From contig JARLJR010000075.1 in the NCBI GenBank assembly GCA_031291095.1, forward strand, positions 25,332-89,331: DNA of 64,000 nt. Reading direction: 5' to 3'. The position numbers and the translations under genes were made by a program. Shown here piece by piece: positions 48,189 to 56,634 of this stretch (the stretch's first letter is position 1; every line of letters begins with the position of its first letter). The stretch is from Legionella sp. (GTDB lineage: Bacteria; Pseudomonadota; Gammaproteobacteria; Legionellales; Legionellaceae). Below the pieces are notes generated by a model, which was given only the letters and a program-made list of their open reading frames with translations, searched no databases and was not told where the DNA came from.

Positions 48189-49481
48189 TTATTGTTCTTG
48201 AGGGAGTTTTTCTAATTCGGGCGCATTTTGATAGCAAAAGAAGTAGTAAAGTATCAGCATTAGCAATGCTCCGATATAGAATGGGAGGTTAATTGATAAC
48301 CCCATTAATGGGCCTGAAAGCAACGCTGCCGTAGCGGTCGAGATCCCCATAATACTGGACTGTACCCCCATCGTTACTCCATGGTTAATTTCTGAGGCCA
48401 GTTTTGACATGGTTGATAAATACACGGGCATTAACACCGAAGCAGCAAAAATAATGCATACATTTCCTAAGATAAAGCTTAGATAATTACCAAAATAAGC
48501 CACGTAAAGTAGAGAGGCGATAATGGTGCATACCGAGAGTTTTTTCATTGCTAAACTCTCAAGTGTTGCACTAGGTAATTTATTGGTAAGGTTCAAGGCA
48601 AGCATATAAAAAACTACCATCGAAGAAAATAACACGCCAATTTGATAACTATTAAAGCCAAGTTTTACCATAGCAAAAGGAACTATGGTAAGAAAATAAA
48701 AATACCAAGCGAGTTGATAAAGGAAAAATTCTTTAAACACAGGATGATTATAGGTAGTTCCTCCAGCGGAGGACTCTTCTTTTTCGGATTCATTAGCGGC
48801 GGCTTCTAAAGGACCTACTAAGAGAAAATTCATAATTTTCATGGCTAAGATCAAGAATAAGGGGGTGGCATAATAATAGAGAGGAACTGTGCCGGTAAAA
48901 TTAATTAGAAATCCACAAATAACCGGCCCAACAAACAAACCTCCGGCATTCATTATTTCGGTCTTCCTAAATATCTCTGTTTTAGATTCTTTAATATGTG
49001 AGAGTAAAGACATAATTGCGACGCGGCCAAGTGTAAACCCTTCTAAGGTTTTACTGAGAATAAACAAGCTTAAATTGATGGTGATAAGACTATATATCCC
49101 TAGGCTGGTTGCTATAATGGCCCCGAGAAAAAAGAAGAATAGAATTTTTTTCTCGCCATAGCGATCAGCTAAATAGCCGCAGATTAGCCCTCCCACCGTA
49201 GAGCCGATAAAATAAGCACCAAGAGTTAATCCATAGATATTCAGCTTGGTATTTTGCGTTACGTCGGACAAAAAGCCACTTTGATGTAAAAAAATAGCTC
49301 CTAATAGTGTTGGCAGCATACTGGAACTAATACTGATAAAGAGCAACATGATAAAAGGAACATTGGATGGGAAAAATTTTTTAAAAAACAAGCGAATAGA
49401 GGATTTCATTATGCTTCTGTGTGATTTTTGAACAACTAGTGATTGACTATAGACTATAGAACTATTTTTTTCCAGTTTCAT
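48189..49481 (-). CDS. MFS transporter
   Basis: A 430-residue protein with about twelve hydrophobic segments. The loop 2-3 motif reads GYLADRYGEKK, close to the GXXXDRXGRR signature. The region GRVAIMSLLSH near segment 4 and a charged central loop (ANESEKEESSAG) divide the two halves. The substrate is unknown; the pattern suits a drug-efflux or multidrug H+ antiporter of the DHA1 type. The frame allows starts at residue 1 or Met25 (49409); neither has a strong ribosome site. Minus-strand gene, convergent with hflX. Confidence 0.85.
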   Translation of the reverse strand: MKLEKNSSIVYSQSLVVQKSHRSIMKSSIRLFFKKFFPSNVPFIMLLFISISSSMLPTLLGAIFLHQSGFLSDVTQNTKLNIYGLTLGAYFIGSTVGGLICGYLADRYGEKKILFFFFLGAIIATSLGIYSLITINLSLFILSKTLEGFTLGRVAIMSLLSHIKESKTEIFRKTEIMNAGGLFVGPVICGFLINFTGTVPLYYYATPLFLILAMKIMNFLLVGPLEAAANESEKEESSAGGTTYNHPVFKEFFLYQLAWYFYFLTIVPFAMVKLGFNSYQIGVLFSSMVVFYMLALNLTNKLPSATLESLAMKKLSVCTIIASLLYVAYFGNYLSFILGNVCIIFAASVLMPVYLSTMSKLASEINHGVTMGVQSSIMGISTATAALLSGPLMGLSINLPFYIGALLMLILYYFFCYQNAPELEKLPQEQ

Positions 49482-49573
49482 CTTAGCATGATAATGGCTG
49501 CAAGGACTGCTTTGTCACTGAGTAACTAAGTTTTCTCTGGTCATTTAAGTGCTCCCTATATCCCGTATCTATC

Positions 49574-49659
49574 TCTCTTAGCCATACATTTTATCGTTGT
49601 ATTTATAAGCGATAAGCCAGATATCTGTGGATATCGCGGTCAAGTGCATGGCTAAGAGA
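49574..49659. other. Structured intergenic element with 12-bp inverted ends
   Basis: TCTCTTAGCCAT at 49574-49585 pairs perfectly with ATGGCTAAGAGA at 49648-49659. CAGATATCTG lies inside as a further palindrome, and outer CCCG/CGGG pieces extend the pairing. It could be a small mobile repeat or a structured RNA in the 280-bp gap before the MFS gene. Confidence 0.5.
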
Positions 49660-49761
49660 TAAGTTGCGGTAAATCGGGTCTTCTATATGTCCCATAATAC
49701 TTATTAGCCAAGTGTGCTTAAAGGAAGTGTCATAAATTGTAAGCTACCAGATTACATTATA

Positions 49762-50307
49762 TTAATTAGAAGGAGTGGGGGGACTTGAGCTTTCTGCCTG
49801 GCTTTCCTGAGCTTGTCTATCACTCGATGGCGATTTTTTATGTAAGAATCTTGGTAATCTCACAGAGAGAGATCTTTTCAATTTTTTCGGTTCCTTTTCC
49901 GGTTGGAGATGAGCCATAAAATCGGCATTTTCTTCTAAGTTGTTATACGCTAGTTTTTCAACATCATGAATTAGATTTTCTAATTGGTACAGAACTTCCG
50001 TTCTATCACGTTGATGGTTTTGATATTTCTCATAAGTACTTAGGAATTCCTTTTTTAACTCCTCATCATTGACGTTGATTACTAAGTTTTGAGCGCCGCC
50101 CTCATTGGGCTTAAGGTAGGTAAGTACTATACTTCGTAGACGAGAGTCGGGTTTTTTACTCGTAGCTACACGGTAGCTGGCTTTTAAAAAGAAATAGAGT
50201 TCTAACATATCTCTTTGTACAAAAAAACCTAAGAATACTTTCTTTTCATCCGCTATAATAGACTCTTTGATGCGGTGACATAAACAGCTTTTACTCTCGA
50301 TACACAT
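49762..50307 (-). CDS. Unknown small cytosolic protein; candidate Dot/Icm effector
   Basis: From the ATG at 50307 (AAGGA eight bases upstream) the protein has 181 residues; a second ATG lies at 50313. The N-terminal half has alternating hydrophobic segments (KKVFLGFFVQRDMLELYFFLKA), the middle is charged and helical, and the last 45 residues are basic then Ser/Pro/Gln-rich (LSVRLPRFLHKKSPSSDRQ, ending SSSPPTPSN). Such disordered polar C-termini occur in Legionella effectors. No family is recognised. It is divergent from dinB. Confidence 0.6.
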   Translation of the reverse strand: MCIESKSCLCHRIKESIIADEKKVFLGFFVQRDMLELYFFLKASYRVATSKKPDSRLRSIVLTYLKPNEGGAQNLVINVNDEELKKEFLSTYEKYQNHQRDRTEVLYQLENLIHDVEKLAYNNLEENADFMAHLQPEKEPKKLKRSLSVRLPRFLHKKSPSSDRQAQESQAESSSPPTPSN

Positions 50308-50406
50308 GAACATTATCCTTAACGTATAATTATAAAAGTAGCAATTTTTATTAAATATAGCTTCTTTTTTGCCAATGTGTTGAACAAACAGGTTTATCTA
50401 ATCATT

Positions 50407-51501
50407 ATGAACACGTCGATAGATGAAAAAATTTCAGTGCCACGAAAAATAATTCATGTGGATATGGATTGTTTTTATGCGGCTATTGAAATGAGAGATA
50501 ATCCTTTGTTACGAGATAAACCCATTGCCGTCGGTGGCTTGGCTAATCAACGTGGGGTTTTATGTACCTGCAATTATCTTGCCCGCGACTATGGGGTGCG
50601 TTCGGCCATGCCGACGGCGAGAGCTCAGCGTTTATGTCCCAATTTAATTGTATTGCCCGTAAATATGGCTAAATATCGTGAGGTATCGCAGTCGATTAAT
50701 GCCATTTTCCATCGTTTCACCGATTTAGTGGAGCCCCTTTCTTTAGATGAGGCTTTTCTTGATGTGACCCATTCTCCTGATTATCAAAACAGTGCTACGC
50801 GTATGGCCCATGCTATTCGCCAGGCTATTTTTCAAGAACATGGACTAACCGCATCGGCAGGAGTTGCACCCAATAAGTTTTTAGCAAAAATTGCCAGTGC
50901 CTGGCATAAGCCGAATGGTTTGTTTGTGATTACTCCGGAGCAAGTGCATGATTTTGTTAAAACTTTAGCGATTGATAAATTATTTGGCGTAGGTAAAGTA
51001 ACCGCGCAAAAATTGCATAGTTTAAATATTTTTACGTGCGAGGATCTCTATGAATATTCGTTGCCATTTTTAATAGAGCAATTTGGGAAGTTTGGCCAGC
51101 AGTTGTATTATCAAGTTCGCGGAATTGATAATCGTCCCGTGCAACCTAATCGCGTACGTAAATCTCTGAGTGTAGAAAAAACCTTGCTTCATGATATTGT
51201 TGACCCTGAGCGCGCAATGGTAATCATTCGGGAGTTATATGAAGATTTGCTTTTACGTATCCAGGAGCATGCTGCTGATTTATTTATAAAAAATCAGTTT
51301 ATAAAAATAAAAAATAGCGATTTTAAAGTTCTGTCGGCAGAGATTAAAAGCACCCAGCCTAATCTGGAATATTATATGGAGTTATTTCAGAAAATTACCT
51401 TACACCATCCTAAACCCATCCGTTTGCTGGGTTTAGGGGTGCATTTTCAACAGCAACCTGTAGAAGAAGAGTCGTATTACCAAATACCTTTGTTTGATTA
51501 G
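50407..51501 (+). CDS. dinB: DNA polymerase IV (Y family)
   Basis: From the ATG at 50407 the protein has 364 residues; an in-frame GTG at 50377 would add ten. Catalytic carboxylates are in DMDCFYAAIE and SLDEAFLD. The helix-hairpin-helix region is DKLFGVGKVTAQKLH, and the little-finger domain follows. The C-terminus ends QIPLFD, a beta-clamp-binding motif. It copies damaged templates and is error-prone. No strong LexA box is seen upstream. Confidence 0.96.
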   Translation: MNTSIDEKISVPRKIIHVDMDCFYAAIEMRDNPLLRDKPIAVGGLANQRGVLCTCNYLARDYGVRSAMPTARAQRLCPNLIVLPVNMAKYREVSQSINAIFHRFTDLVEPLSLDEAFLDVTHSPDYQNSATRMAHAIRQAIFQEHGLTASAGVAPNKFLAKIASAWHKPNGLFVITPEQVHDFVKTLAIDKLFGVGKVTAQKLHSLNIFTCEDLYEYSLPFLIEQFGKFGQQLYYQVRGIDNRPVQPNRVRKSLSVEKTLLHDIVDPERAMVIIRELYEDLLLRIQEHAADLFIKNQFIKIKNSDFKVLSAEIKSTQPNLEYYMELFQKITLHHPKPIRLLGLGVHFQQQPVEEESYYQIPLFD

Positions 51502-51502
51502 A

Positions 51503-51961
51503 CTAGCCAACCATAGCTTCTTCTAAGGCTCGAACATCTTGACCACCATAGAGTGTATTTACCAGCTCTCCTTTGGGGTTAAATACAAAAGTAACAGGCA
51601 CTCCAGTGATATCACCTAAACCCAAGGCAAAGGCGGGATCGGAACGTAATGAGGGGTATTGAATGTTTAATTGTCTAATTAAGCGGTGTTGTTTATCCAG
51701 TGGCAGCGCATCATAATTTACAGCAAATAAAGCTATCGAATCATGCCCATGCTTGCGGTAAAAGCGGTTAAGTTCGGGGATTTCTTCAACACAGGTTTTA
51801 CACCAGCCAGCCCAATAATTAATGAGCACCCATTTTCCTTTCAATGAGGCAAAAGAAATGTCCCGTCCTTGAAGATCACGTAGCAGCACATCGGCTTGAC
51901 TTGCTGCAGTTATCGTCATTAATAAGACAGCGGATAGCAATGTTTTTAGTAGCGAACTCAT
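51503..51961 (-). CDS. TlpA/ResA-like periplasmic thioredoxin
   Basis: A 152-residue protein with a signal peptide (about 1-23, cleavage near SQA). The thioredoxin active site is WAGWCKTC (C54, C57) and the cis-Pro loop is GVPVTFVFNPKGE. It is a periplasmic thiol oxidoreductase of the TlpA family, used in cytochrome c maturation or disulfide repair. Its stop is two bases from the dinB stop (convergent). It is divergent from the Spy-like gene across a 147-bp gap, which suggests shared control of envelope functions. Confidence 0.92.
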   Translation of the reverse strand: MSSLLKTLLSAVLLMTITAASQADVLLRDLQGRDISFASLKGKWVLINYWAGWCKTCVEEIPELNRFYRKHGHDSIALFAVNYDALPLDKQHRLIRQLNIQYPSLRSDPAFALGLGDITGVPVTFVFNPKGELVNTLYGGQDVRALEEAMVG

Positions 51962-52108
51962 GGTTACCTTAATAGCAGGGATTTCAATAAGGGGATAGTA
52001 TAGTAAATCCGCTATAAAAAAATAATACTATTTTTATAGTAGATGATATTTTTTACAAATAAGCGTCTATACTTCTCTATGATTTCAACATAACTAAGGA
52101 AAGTAATC

Positions 52109-52546
52109 ATGTACAAGAAAATTTTAGGAATACTCGCATTAGCATTTTCTTTAATTCTTTGTCCAACTGCGTTTGCAAACTCATGTGGCGAAGGCATGAA
52201 GCAAATGTTGGAGTCCTTAAAACTGGATGATGGGCAAAAGCAAAAGATTAAACCTATTTTGGAAAGCATGAAGTCAAACATGCAACAAAGTGGGGAGCAG
52301 ATGAGAGAGGTAAGTAAACAAATCAATGATCAAGCTACTTCACCGAATATGGACCAATCTGCGGTGAGTGCTTTAATTGATAAAAAGACTAAGCTCATCG
52401 GCGATATGATCAAAGCTAAAGTTTCTGCTAAAAATCAAATTTATGCAGTGCTTAATGATCAACAAAAAACGCAATTACAAGGTATGATGAAAAAAATGGA
52501 AGACAAAATGGCAGAGAAATTTAAAAGCTGTCATGACGAAGAATAA
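52109..52546 (+). CDS. Spy/CpxP-like small periplasmic protein
   Basis: A 145-residue protein with a signal peptide (cleavage near AFA, residue 23-24). The mature part is helical and rich in Lys, Gln and Met, with MLESLKLDDGQKQKIKPILES and LNDQQKTQLQGMMKKMEDK in the pattern of the Spy/CpxP LTxxQ family (both only partly quoted). There are two cysteines, one near each end of the mature chain (C26 and C141). Spy-type proteins are ATP-independent periplasmic chaperones. AAGGAAAG precedes the ATG and a strong terminator follows. Family assignment is by layout and is moderately sure. Confidence 0.6.
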   Translation: MYKKILGILALAFSLILCPTAFANSCGEGMKQMLESLKLDDGQKQKIKPILESMKSNMQQSGEQMREVSKQINDQATSPNMDQSAVSALIDKKTKLIGDMIKAKVSAKNQIYAVLNDQQKTQLQGMMKKMEDKMAEKFKSCHDEE

Positions 52547-52572
52547 TTCTTCCTCATCTCATTTCTATGTCG

Positions 52573-52598
52573 AGGCATCCAGAATATTCTGGATGCCT
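52573..52598 (+). terminator. Rho-independent terminator
   Basis: AGGCATCCAG and CTGGATGCCT form a perfect stem, with AATATT as a loop, followed by TTTTTC. It ends the Spy-like gene. Confidence 0.9.
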
Positions 52599-52774
52599 TT
52601 TTCTTAAGTGAAAACCGTTTAAACCAGGCCTTGAATTTTGTATTCACCGCATCCATCTAGAAAACACCACGGTGGGAAAACGATTTTTTTTGAACTATGC
52701 TTAAATTAGGCAGCCAAATAAAAATCAATTTTCCGTTTGAACCGGGATTTTTGATTTAATTAGGAGGTGGCGCC

Positions 52775-53605
52775 ATGCGTGATATTAAAGTAGAGCGATT
52801 AACTTATGGCATGATGGTCCGTGAAGGCGCAGGCGTTAAGTTGCATCGCTACATCGGTATCGAGCGGACGGATGAATTTGAACCGTTGCTTTTACTCGAT
52901 TATTTTGACAGTAACAATCCAATGGATTTTATGGCCGGTTTCCCCCCCCATCCTCATCGTGGTTTTGAAACCATTACTTATTTACTCGATGGAAGTATTA
53001 CCCATGAAGATAATAAGGGGCATAAAGGAACTATCGGTCCTGGAGATGTGCAATGGATGACTGCTGGCAAGGGAATTGTGCATTCGGAAATGCCTTCAGC
53101 AGAGCGTGGGCGCTTAACTGGCCTGCAACTGTGGTTGAATTTACCTGCTGCAGAAAAAATGCGTGAGCCTCGTTACCAAGAGCTCCAAAGTGCTGACCTG
53201 CCTTTAGAGCATCATGAGTCTGGGGCGATAATTAAAGTGCTGGCGGGTACTACAGACAAAGGAACTACCTCACCAATTACCGATATTGCGACGGCTCCTT
53301 TATTTTTTGATATTAGCCTGCCTCTGGGAAGTAGCATTCAACAGCATATTTCCGCAGATTATCAGGCAGTATTATTAGTAATTTCTGGAGCAGTTTTGGT
53401 TGGTGGACAATCGATACCGCAAGGAGGATTAGCCAAGCTGAGCGTAGGCGATGTGTTAACCTTAACCGCTGAAAAAGATAGTCAGTGTTTGCTAATTGCT
53501 GCGGCGAAACTGCATGAACCGATTGCGCGTCATGGTCCTTTTGTCATGAACACCCCAGGAGAGGTCATGCAAGCATTGGATGATTTTCGCCAAGGCCGGT
53601 TTTAA
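52775..53605 (+). CDS. Pirin family protein
   Basis: A 276-residue bicupin. The metal ligands are H59 and H61 (PPHPHRGFET) and H103 and E105 (GIVHSEMP), exactly the pirin set. The PHPHRGFETITYLLDG and GDVQWMTAGKGI stretches are family hallmarks. Bacterial relatives (YhhW type) oxidise quercetin in vitro, but the physiological role is unclear. AGGAGG is six bases before the ATG, one of the best ribosome sites in the window. It stands alone, followed by two family B palindromes. Confidence 0.95.
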   Translation: MRDIKVERLTYGMMVREGAGVKLHRYIGIERTDEFEPLLLLDYFDSNNPMDFMAGFPPHPHRGFETITYLLDGSITHEDNKGHKGTIGPGDVQWMTAGKGIVHSEMPSAERGRLTGLQLWLNLPAAEKMREPRYQELQSADLPLEHHESGAIIKVLAGTTDKGTTSPITDIATAPLFFDISLPLGSSIQQHISADYQAVLLVISGAVLVGGQSIPQGGLAKLSVGDVLTLTAEKDSQCLLIAAAKLHEPIARHGPFVMNTPGEVMQALDDFRQGRF

Positions 53606-53612
53606 TATATAG

Positions 53613-53686
53613 CCTGGTTACCTGTAACCAAGACTTACTTCGTATGTGCTGCCAGTTTAAGGAAAACCTGGTTGCAAGCAACCAGG
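53613..53686. repeat. Two family B dispersed palindromes in tandem (copies 4 and 5)
   Basis: Copy 4 (53613-53632) is degenerate: CCTGGTTAC pairs with GTAACCAAG. Copy 5 (53667-53686) is identical to copy 1: CCTGGTTGCAAGCAACCAGG. They lie right after the pirin stop. Confidence 0.8.
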
Positions 53687-53711
53687 CCTCAGATCCATTA
53701 ATCTCGCGTTA

Positions 53712-55310
53712 ATGTTCCTCATATATACTTATAGTACCCATGGTCACTATGGTTTTATTATGCAGCAAAAGCTCGAGCAATTAGCGCAATTAAAAGTTAA
53801 TTTTGCACAAAAGGCGAAAGAACAAATTGAACGAAATATCGCTTCAATTAATAACGAAGTAATAAATCCTGAGACCAAAAAGTTGAGTAGGAGCAAATTA
53901 ACAACTTTATTGGTGGAATTAGAAAAAGCACTTTCTCCTGAGGCATTTGATACATTAGGGAGAGTTTTTAGCAATGAAGAGTTAAGTAGAAAGGAAAAAA
54001 TCAGGTATCTGGCCGGTGTTCTTTATGAGCTTAATGCGTCTCCATTTGATAAGGGGTTGGAGAAATTTTTCTTAATAATCAAAACGGAGGAGCAGTTAAA
54101 GTCATTTTTATCTGATCCTTACGCCTATATTTATAATAATCCCAACAAGCATTCTCTGTATGAGCTGCAGACATTACAAAGCCTAAGTAATAATGCTGAT
54201 TTCTATACCTTTATCGGAAAGGACAAGCCGAATAATAACGTCAATCTTACCAAATTAGCTTATAAAATGTATGAGTTAGATATTTGGGATTATACAAATA
54301 AGCGTCCTAATTATGGCTCCACAGATGCAGTGCGATTTGATGATTTAATTAATCCTGAGGTAAAAAGTAAAGTGCTTGAACAAGCACAGAAAGATTATCA
54401 TGGGCCTAAGAAAACATTGGGATATGGCTCCTTTTCTTCGTACACTGCAGAAACGATTAAACAAACAAGTGAGATGGTTAAGCGAGAAAAGCGAGGCGCT
54501 TGTCATTCCTTTGCACAATTAAGTGCGGCAAGTTTGCTGGAGGCGATAGGTCAAGGCGAATTTCCTGAAATGCATTTTAAACTTGTAAGCCATGATGATG
54601 GCCTTGGGTCGCATACCTTTTTGCTCATCGAGCATAATAGCGATGATCTTGATGACCTGTCAGAATGTATAATTGTCGATCCTTGGGCGGTGGCGATGGG
54701 GCATTATGAATCCTATGGCGTATTTACCTTGGATGATTACCCCTTCCCGCATATGACTGATGAGCTAATATGTTGTTTTGATAACCAAAAATCGAGTCAG
54801 TTGGTTGCAAATCAGTCCAGTAGTATGGTCGATGAGCTTAAGGGACGAGTGAGTGCTCTGGGGATGTTCGCAAACACTTCAAAACCGAATGAACCTAAAT
54901 TTGGTGCAAACCAAAAGTTATTCATACAACTTATTAAGGATTTGAAGGAGCATGCTGCAACGCCAGCCCATAAAGAAGTATTCGACATCTTGTCGAATCA
55001 AGTTGCAACGGCTACTCGTGGTAGTAAAGACTTTTATTATCATATTACTAAATTAGCTATTCTGGCATTGCATACTCATACCCTCGAAAAAACAGGCGAT
55101 GATAAATATCGTATTGCTAAAGGAAAAAAAGTTGATCCCGAGGTTTTATCTGCTTTTCCAGAAAAGATTATTGGCGTGATAAATGATTTGATTGAACATG
55201 ATAAGAATACTCCCTTATCGGTAGAGAACCTTGCTCAGCTGGCGAAAAAAGTGCATGATGAAGAAGAGGAACCGTTTAACTTTTCCCAAAAATTAAACTA
55301 TAATATCTAA
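53712..55310 (+). CDS. Unknown protein with Cys-His-Asp triad pattern; candidate cysteine-protease/transglutaminase-like effector
   Basis: A 532-residue protein, no signal peptide. The first 240 residues are charged and helical. Then RGACHSFAQLSAASLLEA (C264), LGSHTFLLIEH (H301) and CIIVDPWA (D323) appear in the Cys-His-Asp order and spacing of papain/transglutaminase-fold enzymes such as the YopT/AvrPphB (C58) group; DPW after the His is typical. After about residue 340 there are segments rich in Lys and Asp, with no recognised domain. The frame has Met1 at 53712 and Met17 at 53760; neither has a good ribosome site. It is followed, 40 bp on, by the F-box/RCC1 gene. Enzyme activity and secretion are inferences; the Cys could also have another role. 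Confidence 0.6.
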   Translation: MFLIYTYSTHGHYGFIMQQKLEQLAQLKVNFAQKAKEQIERNIASINNEVINPETKKLSRSKLTTLLVELEKALSPEAFDTLGRVFSNEELSRKEKIRYLAGVLYELNASPFDKGLEKFFLIIKTEEQLKSFLSDPYAYIYNNPNKHSLYELQTLQSLSNNADFYTFIGKDKPNNNVNLTKLAYKMYELDIWDYTNKRPNYGSTDAVRFDDLINPEVKSKVLEQAQKDYHGPKKTLGYGSFSSYTAETIKQTSEMVKREKRGACHSFAQLSAASLLEAIGQGEFPEMHFKLVSHDDGLGSHTFLLIEHNSDDLDDLSECIIVDPWAVAMGHYESYGVFTLDDYPFPHMTDELICCFDNQKSSQLVANQSSSMVDELKGRVSALGMFANTSKPNEPKFGANQKLFIQLIKDLKEHAATPAHKEVFDILSNQVATATRGSKDFYYHITKLAILALHTHTLEKTGDDKYRIAKGKKVDPEVLSAFPEKIIGVINDLIEHDKNTPLSVENLAQLAKKVHDEEEEPFNFSQKLNYNI

Positions 55311-55325
55311 TTATTATCAATATGG

Positions 55326-55341
55326 TACAATTTTAATTGTA
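55326..55341 (+). terminator. Possible intrinsic terminator between effector-like genes
   Basis: TACAATTTTAATTGTA forms a short AT stem followed by TTTTTTC. The T run ends directly before the ATG of the F-box gene at 55351, leaving no room for a usual ribosome site. Confidence 0.4.
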
Positions 55342-55350
55342 TTTTTTCTT

Positions 55351-56535
55351 ATGCCTGAAGAACGTGTTAATCCTTTTGCTGTACTGCCTCAAGAGCTTAT
55401 CTACCATATATTGGATTATCTTCCATTAAAGAATCTAGTAACAACCCAGACAGTTAATAAAGACATTAATACGCTGATTAGTGATTATCTTTGCCAAGAA
55501 CTGCACATTAAAAATATAATTTGTGGTGCCAATTTTAGTTTTATTTTATTAAAAAATGGCCGTGTTTTAGGTATGGGCGATAATCAAAAAGGGCAGCTAG
55601 GATTAGGTAAAGAGTGTAAGCAAACTACGTTTCCGGTGGAAGTTTTGGGAATGGGACGCATTGAGCAAATTCATGTGGGGTTTGCCCACACCGTGATGCT
55701 GGGGAAAAATGGAGCGATCTGGGTCATGGGAGATAATTCATTGCAGCATCTACCCCTTTTAAGCGAAAACACCTTTGTTCCGCAGCAACTACTCAGTAAA
55801 AAGAAAATTAAAAACATAGCGGTGAAAGATTTCACCACTTCTTTATTCACTGATACGAATGAATTTTTAAATTTTGGCAATGAGCAATTAAAGCCAAAAA
55901 TAGTGAATAATACCTTGGTGCTGTTGCCTGATTGGGTGAATTTGCCCACGGATAAAGAAATTGTTGCTGTATCGGTAGCCAAAGAGCATGCATTAGTACT
56001 CACCAAATCGGGTGATGTTTATGGAATAGGTGATAATAATTCCGGCTCTCTAGGCAAGGGTGGGGCTTATGTTAATTTTTCAGAGTGGACTAAGTTATTT
56101 GAACATGTAAGTAAAATACAAGCCACATCTACAGGGAGTATCTTGCTAACCCAAAACCATGAGTTGATGGTTGCTGGACTGAATAAGCACGGGCAGCTTT
56201 CACCACAAGATGAGTTGATTATTCCTGATTTCAAACAAGTGAGTACCGGGGTTAAGCTTTTTGCGGCAGGTGATTTTCATACTCTTTACCTTAGCGAGTC
56301 CAACAAGCCGTATGCAATGGGCTCCAATGAACATGGACAATTAGGTTTGGGCTCTCCGATAGCACCCCCGGGTCACAGCCTTATTCTGCCTAAGAAGTTC
56401 CCTCTCGCCAAAAAACCAGAAAAACACTTTTTTGGTTCTATCGGGTTCTTTTTTAAGGACAACAATGCCGAGGCTGATAGCGCGGCAGAATCAAAGGTTT
56501 CAACTCCATCTTCTGCACGCGGTCTTTTTGACTAG
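55351..56535 (+). CDS. F-box and RCC1-repeat fusion protein; candidate Dot/Icm effector
   Basis: A 394-residue protein. Residues 9-46 match the F-box consensus: LPQELIYHILDYLPLKNL followed by VNKDIN. Eukaryotic F-box proteins use this to bind Skp1 and recruit substrates to SCF ubiquitin ligases. Residues about 58-345 hold six RCC1-type propeller units, seen in GRVLGMGDNQKGQLGLG, GAIWVMGDN, GDVYGIGDNNSGSLGKG and PYAMGSNEHGQLGLG. RCC1 blades in Legionella effectors such as LegG1 and PpgA target Ran or other small GTPases. The C-terminal 50 residues are polar (AESKVSTPSSARGLFD). There is no signal peptide and no good ribosome site. Inferred role: an SCF adaptor with an RCC1 substrate-binding propeller. 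Confidence 0.85.
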   Translation: MPEERVNPFAVLPQELIYHILDYLPLKNLVTTQTVNKDINTLISDYLCQELHIKNIICGANFSFILLKNGRVLGMGDNQKGQLGLGKECKQTTFPVEVLGMGRIEQIHVGFAHTVMLGKNGAIWVMGDNSLQHLPLLSENTFVPQQLLSKKKIKNIAVKDFTTSLFTDTNEFLNFGNEQLKPKIVNNTLVLLPDWVNLPTDKEIVAVSVAKEHALVLTKSGDVYGIGDNNSGSLGKGGAYVNFSEWTKLFEHVSKIQATSTGSILLTQNHELMVAGLNKHGQLSPQDELIIPDFKQVSTGVKLFAAGDFHTLYLSESNKPYAMGSNEHGQLGLGSPIAPPGHSLILPKKFPLAKKPEKHFFGSIGFFFKDNNAEADSAAESKVSTPSSARGLFD

Positions 56536-56539
56536 AGTA

Positions 56540-56616
56540 CGTCATTCTGAGGCACGAAGTGACGAAGTAACCCAGGAGTGCGGGGCACGGACCATGGGTT
56601 GCTGCGCTCAATGACG
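56540..56616. repeat. Dispersed palindromic repeat, family A, copy 3 (long form)
   Basis: CGTCATT and AATGACG form the outer arms. The inner part AACCCAGGAGTGCGGGGCAC and CCATGGGTTGC matches copies 1 and 2. It lies 4 bp after the F-box gene stop, between convergent genes. Confidence 0.75.
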
Positions 56617-56634
56617 AGTGTTTGGGATGTCGTA

